A DNA stretch of 64,000 nt. Origin: an uncultured Flavobacteriaceae bacterium. Lineage in GTDB: Bacteria > Bacteroidota > Bacteroidia > Flavobacteriales > Flavobacteriaceae. The notes under the pieces are model-generated. The model was not told where the DNA came from. It saw only the letters and a list, made by a program, of their open reading frames with translations, and did not search any database. The stretch spans positions 1 to 64,000 of the forward strand of contig CAJJCA010000011.1 in the NCBI GenBank assembly GCA_905182575.1. Direction: 5' to 3'. The position numbers were made by a program, and so were the translations under genes. Shown one piece after another: positions 61,337 through 64,000 of the stretch; position 1 is the stretch's first letter; each line of letters opens with the position of its first letter.

Positions 61337-63280
61337 TTAATATTCAAAGTTAGAAATACTTTTTGATATCTCTTTATTTATGATTTCCACAAAGCTTTTT
61401 GTCTCCATAACCCCCATATCACCCTCGTGGTGTTTTCTTACTGAAACGTTATCCGATTCTGCTTCTTTTTCCCCTATAATCAGCATGAATGGCACTTTGC
61501 TCATTTCTGCTTCCCGAATTTTTTTGCCAATTGTTTCATTCCGGTTGTCTATGAACGCGCGAATTTCGTGATTTTCCAAGAAACTTAAAACTTTTTTCGC
61601 GTATTTTTCATGTTTTTCGCTCACACACAAAATACTTACCTGATTTGGAGAGAGCCATAAAGGAAAATTTCCTCCAGTATGTTCTAATAAAATAGCAACA
61701 AACCTCTCTAAACTTCCAAAAGGTGCGCGATGAATCATTACGGGTCTGTGCAACTCATTGTCACTTCCCTTGTAGTTGAGTTCAAACCTTTCTGGTAGGT
61801 TATAATCTACCTGAATGGTTCCTAATTGCCATTTCCTTCCCAATGCGTCCTTGACCATAAAGTCAAGTTTTGGGCCATAAAAAGCGGCTTCGCCCTCTTC
61901 GATTATAAAATTCAGTTTCTTTTCTTTAGCCGCTGAAATAATTGCTGCTTCGGCCAATTCCCAATTTTTTGTATTTCCAATGTATTTTTCAGGTTTTTTA
62001 GGATCACGAATCGAAACCTGTGCTTCGAAGTTGTCAAAGCCTAATGATCCGAAAACATAAAGTACCAGATCAATAACATTTTTAAATTCCTGATCTAACT
62101 GATCTGGTGTACAAAATATATGAGCATCATCTTGAGTAAATCCCCTAACTCTTGTTAATCCATGAAGTTCTCCACTTTGTTCGTAACGATATACTGTTCC
62201 AAATTCCGCAAAACGTTTTGGTAATTCTTTATAACTCCAAGGTCTCGAATTGTAAATTTCGCAGTGGTGTGGACAATTCATTGGTTTTAAAAGGAAAGTT
62301 TCTCCTTCTGACGGAGTTTCGATAGGTTGAAAGCTATCCTCACCATATTTCTCATAATGCCCAGAAGTCATATACAGTTCCTTGCTCCCTATGTGAGGCG
62401 TTATGACCTGCTCATAACCTGCTTTTTTCTGAGCGACTTTAAGGAAATCCTCTAATATTACGTAAAGCAGCACCTTTTGGCAACCACAGTGGCAATCCCA
62501 GTCCTACTTTTTTTGAAAAAGTAAAAAGTTCAAGTTCTTTACCTAATTTCCTATGATCTCTCTTTTTTGCTTCTTCAAGCAATTCGAGATACTCTATTAA
62601 TTCTTTTTGTTTTGGAAATGAAATACCATAGATACGCGTCAGTTGTTTGTTTTTCTCATCCCCACGCCAGTAAGCTCCGGCTACGCTTAGTAGTTTTATG
62701 GCTTTTATGAAACCAGTATTTGGAATGTGTCCTCCACGACAAAGATCAGTGAAGTCAGCATGATCACAGAAAGTGATCGTTCCATCTTCTAGGTTCTCTA
62801 TAAGTTCAACTTTGTAAGGATTTCCTTCCTTTTTGTAAAAATCAAGTGCTTCTTGTTTTGAAGCAGCTCTCATTTTAAATTCAAATTTTTGACGAGAAAA
62901 TTCAATGAACTTTTTTTCTAGACTGACAAGGTCTTTTTCTGATAAAGATTCAGATCCAAAATCAGCATCATAATAAAATCCGTTTTCAATTGCAGGACCT
63001 ATCGTTAGTTTCGCTTCGGGATATAACGCCAAAATTGATTGCGCTAAAACGTGAGCAGAAGAATGCCAAAAACTCATTTTTCCTTGCTTATCATTCCAAG
63101 TGTGAGTTGCAAATCACCATCTTCTTGAAGTGGTGTGGCAGTTTCAACCGTTTGATTGTTGAACTTTGCAGAAAGTACGTTTCTAGCCAAACCTTCACTA
63201 ATGTCTTTTGCAACATCCAAGACGGTTGTTCCTTTAGCATAGCTTCGTGTTGATGAATCAGGAAATTTTACTTCAATCAT
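61337..63280 (-). CDS. thrS: Threonyl-tRNA synthetase, frame interrupted twice
   Basis: It charges tRNA-Thr and edits Ser-tRNA-Thr. The N-terminal TGS domain starts at ATG 63280 ([17 protein letters not shown]); the editing domain has [12 protein letters not shown] and the zinc residues in [16 protein letters not shown]; the class II core has [21 protein letters not shown] and [17 protein letters not shown]; the anticodon domain ends it. The first break, near 63090-63096 (-1), joins LQLTL to [15 protein letters not shown]. The second, near 62458 (ATT-AGA), is +1 with one residue lost or -2. About 646 residues. Essential gene, so errors are the natural reading. Confidence 0.93.
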
Positions 63281-63343
63281 AATTGATAAAAATCTGTGCA
63301 AAGATAGTTGTATGAAGTAAGCGACACAATTTCTTTTTTGATT

Positions 63344-63568
63344 TTAATTTTTTCTATTACCAAGCAGTCCGTTTAGTAATGTTTTAATCCCCCAGAAACC
63401 ATAGAAAATAGAAGCAATACAGATTATCCCTCCAATGATGCAAACTGGCCAGAAATAGGGGTGTCCTTCGTTTTTAAACGCTTGATGAAGTACAACGGGG
63501 CCTATAAAGCAAAGCACAATAAATATGCTCATTCTTTTAAGTCCTTTCTGTAAATCTTCGGTGTTCAT
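63344..63568 (-). CDS. 74-residue membrane protein (possibly DUF6095)
   Basis: Two membrane segments, FIVLCFIGPVVLHQAF and PVCIIGGIICIASIFYGFWGI, with basic ends. The layout and the FIGPVVLHQAFKNEGHPYFWPV region look like the flavobacterial DUF6095 family as I remember it, which is often next to murQ. Function unknown. Its ATG overlaps the reconstructed stop codon of murQ (ATGA), so the two are probably cotranslated. Confidence 0.72.
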   Translation of the reverse strand: MNTEDLQKGLKRMSIFIVLCFIGPVVLHQAFKNEGHPYFWPVCIIGGIICIASIFYGFWGIKTLLNGLLGNRKN

Positions 63569-64000
63569 TTGTGGTTCTTAATTGCAGCTCTTATGCTTTT
63601 GTGTTCCTCTAAAAGTCGGATGGATGTTTTAAGATCAATATTTAATTCATTTAATTAGAATTCGAGCAGCACGATCTTCTAGTTTGTCATTGGTGATTTG
63701 AATATCAATCATTTTATTTCCTTTGACCCTTCCAAATCTGATCATACTCGCCGTAGTGATCATGTTTAAAATCAATTTTTGAGCCGTTCCGGATTTCATC
63801 CTTGAACTTCCAGTTAAAAATTCTGGACCTACGACCACCTCAATCGGGTAGTCAGAACATTCTGTCAAAGGACTTCCCGGATTTGAAGTAATGCAACCCG
63901 TCTTGATATTATTTTTTTGACATTCTTTAAGTGCTGATATTACATAGGGTGTTGTTCCAGAGGCAGCAATTCCAATAACAAAATCTTGCTCGTTGGGCTT
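63565..64000 (-). CDS. murQ: N-acetylmuramic acid 6-phosphate etherase, 3' part, frame interrupted once
   Basis: It cleaves the lactyl ether of MurNAc-6-phosphate during cell-wall recycling. The 5' part lies beyond the window. Seen are IGIAASGTTPYV (sugar-phosphate loop of the SIS domain), TSNPGSPL and the diagnostic EFLTGSSRMKSGTAQKLILNM, then DKLEDRAARIL. The track stops at 63647 with TGA; removing one T there restores ELNIDLKTSIRLLEEHKSI and IRAAIKNHK, with a stop overlapping the next gene's ATG at 63565-63568. Confidence 0.92.

Noticed and set aside
1-64000. Programmed frameshifting or a variant genetic code as the general cause of broken genes
   Set aside because: Breaks are of both signs, in many contexts, and the terminating codons are TAA, TAG and TGA alike; clean genes use all three as true stops.

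Overview
The window is one stretch of an AT-rich genome of the Bacteroidota, most likely a (marine) member of the Flavobacteriaceae. The reasons are: a compact arg operon with an ArgF'-type (succinyl/acetyl-ornithine) carbamoyltransferase and an embedded proC; TAnnTTTG promoter elements instead of sigma70 boxes; a TonB-dependent receptor with an N-terminal carboxypeptidase-regulatory domain; lipoprotein glycosidases; a HI0933-type flavoprotein; and a complete chorismate-to-menaquinone cluster. No tRNA, rRNA, CRISPR array, insertion sequence or prophage was seen.

Layout: (1) 1-1445, lpd. (2) 10184 down to 1483, minus strand: GNAT-argG-argC-proC-argD-argF'-argB-argE-argH, a tight arginine/proline operon with overlapping or near-touching genes. 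(3) 10.2-14.3 kb: a divergent intergenic region holding a GC-rich structured patch, then tilS, dsbD, and decayed remnants (the start of a YifB/ComM gene next to the tail of a surface or tail-fibre-like protein). (4) 14.5-16.6 kb: nitroreductase and aldehyde dehydrogenase. (5) 16.9-24.0 kb: ilvD-ilvB-ilvN-ilvC and a GapN-like dehydrogenase. (6) 24.0-32.5 kb, minus: RetSat/CrtI-like oxidoreductase, nitrilase-family amidase, GH29 fucosidase, GH20 hexosaminidase, cupin, HI0933 flavoprotein. (7) 38.4 down to 32.6 kb, minus: leuA-leuC-leuD-cimA-like-leuB. (8) 38.5-43.6 kb: conserved hypothetical, RluA-type synthase, panB, dnaK. (9) 43.7-51.8 kb: menI-menF-menD-menB-menA-menC-CAAX protease-menE. (10) 51.8-59.7 kb: acyl-CoA carboxylase beta subunit, ettA, fumC, a 57-residue membrane protein, TonB-dependent receptor. 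(11) 59.7-64 kb, minus: arsC-like; thrS-infC-rpmI-rplT; a small membrane protein and the 3' part of murQ.

The genes form a largely biosynthetic segment. The ilv and leu clusters together make branched-chain amino acids. The second LeuA-like enzyme carries the residues expected of a Leptospira-type citramalate synthase, so isoleucine may be made from pyruvate without threonine deaminase; no ilvA is present here. The carbamoyltransferase has Ser at the residue that separates acetyl- from succinyl-ornithine enzymes, which favours the succinylated arginine route.

The most conspicuous global property is that about 21 genes, many of them normally essential (thrS, rpmI, lpd, leuA, the men genes), are split by about 27 single-base frame breaks, mostly apparent one-base insertions. 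The flanking protein segments are well conserved and resume exactly. I read this mainly as sequence or assembly error, not gene decay. Coordinates below span the whole gene as reconstructed through these breaks. I did not find a clearly new multi-gene system; the better leads are listed as findings.
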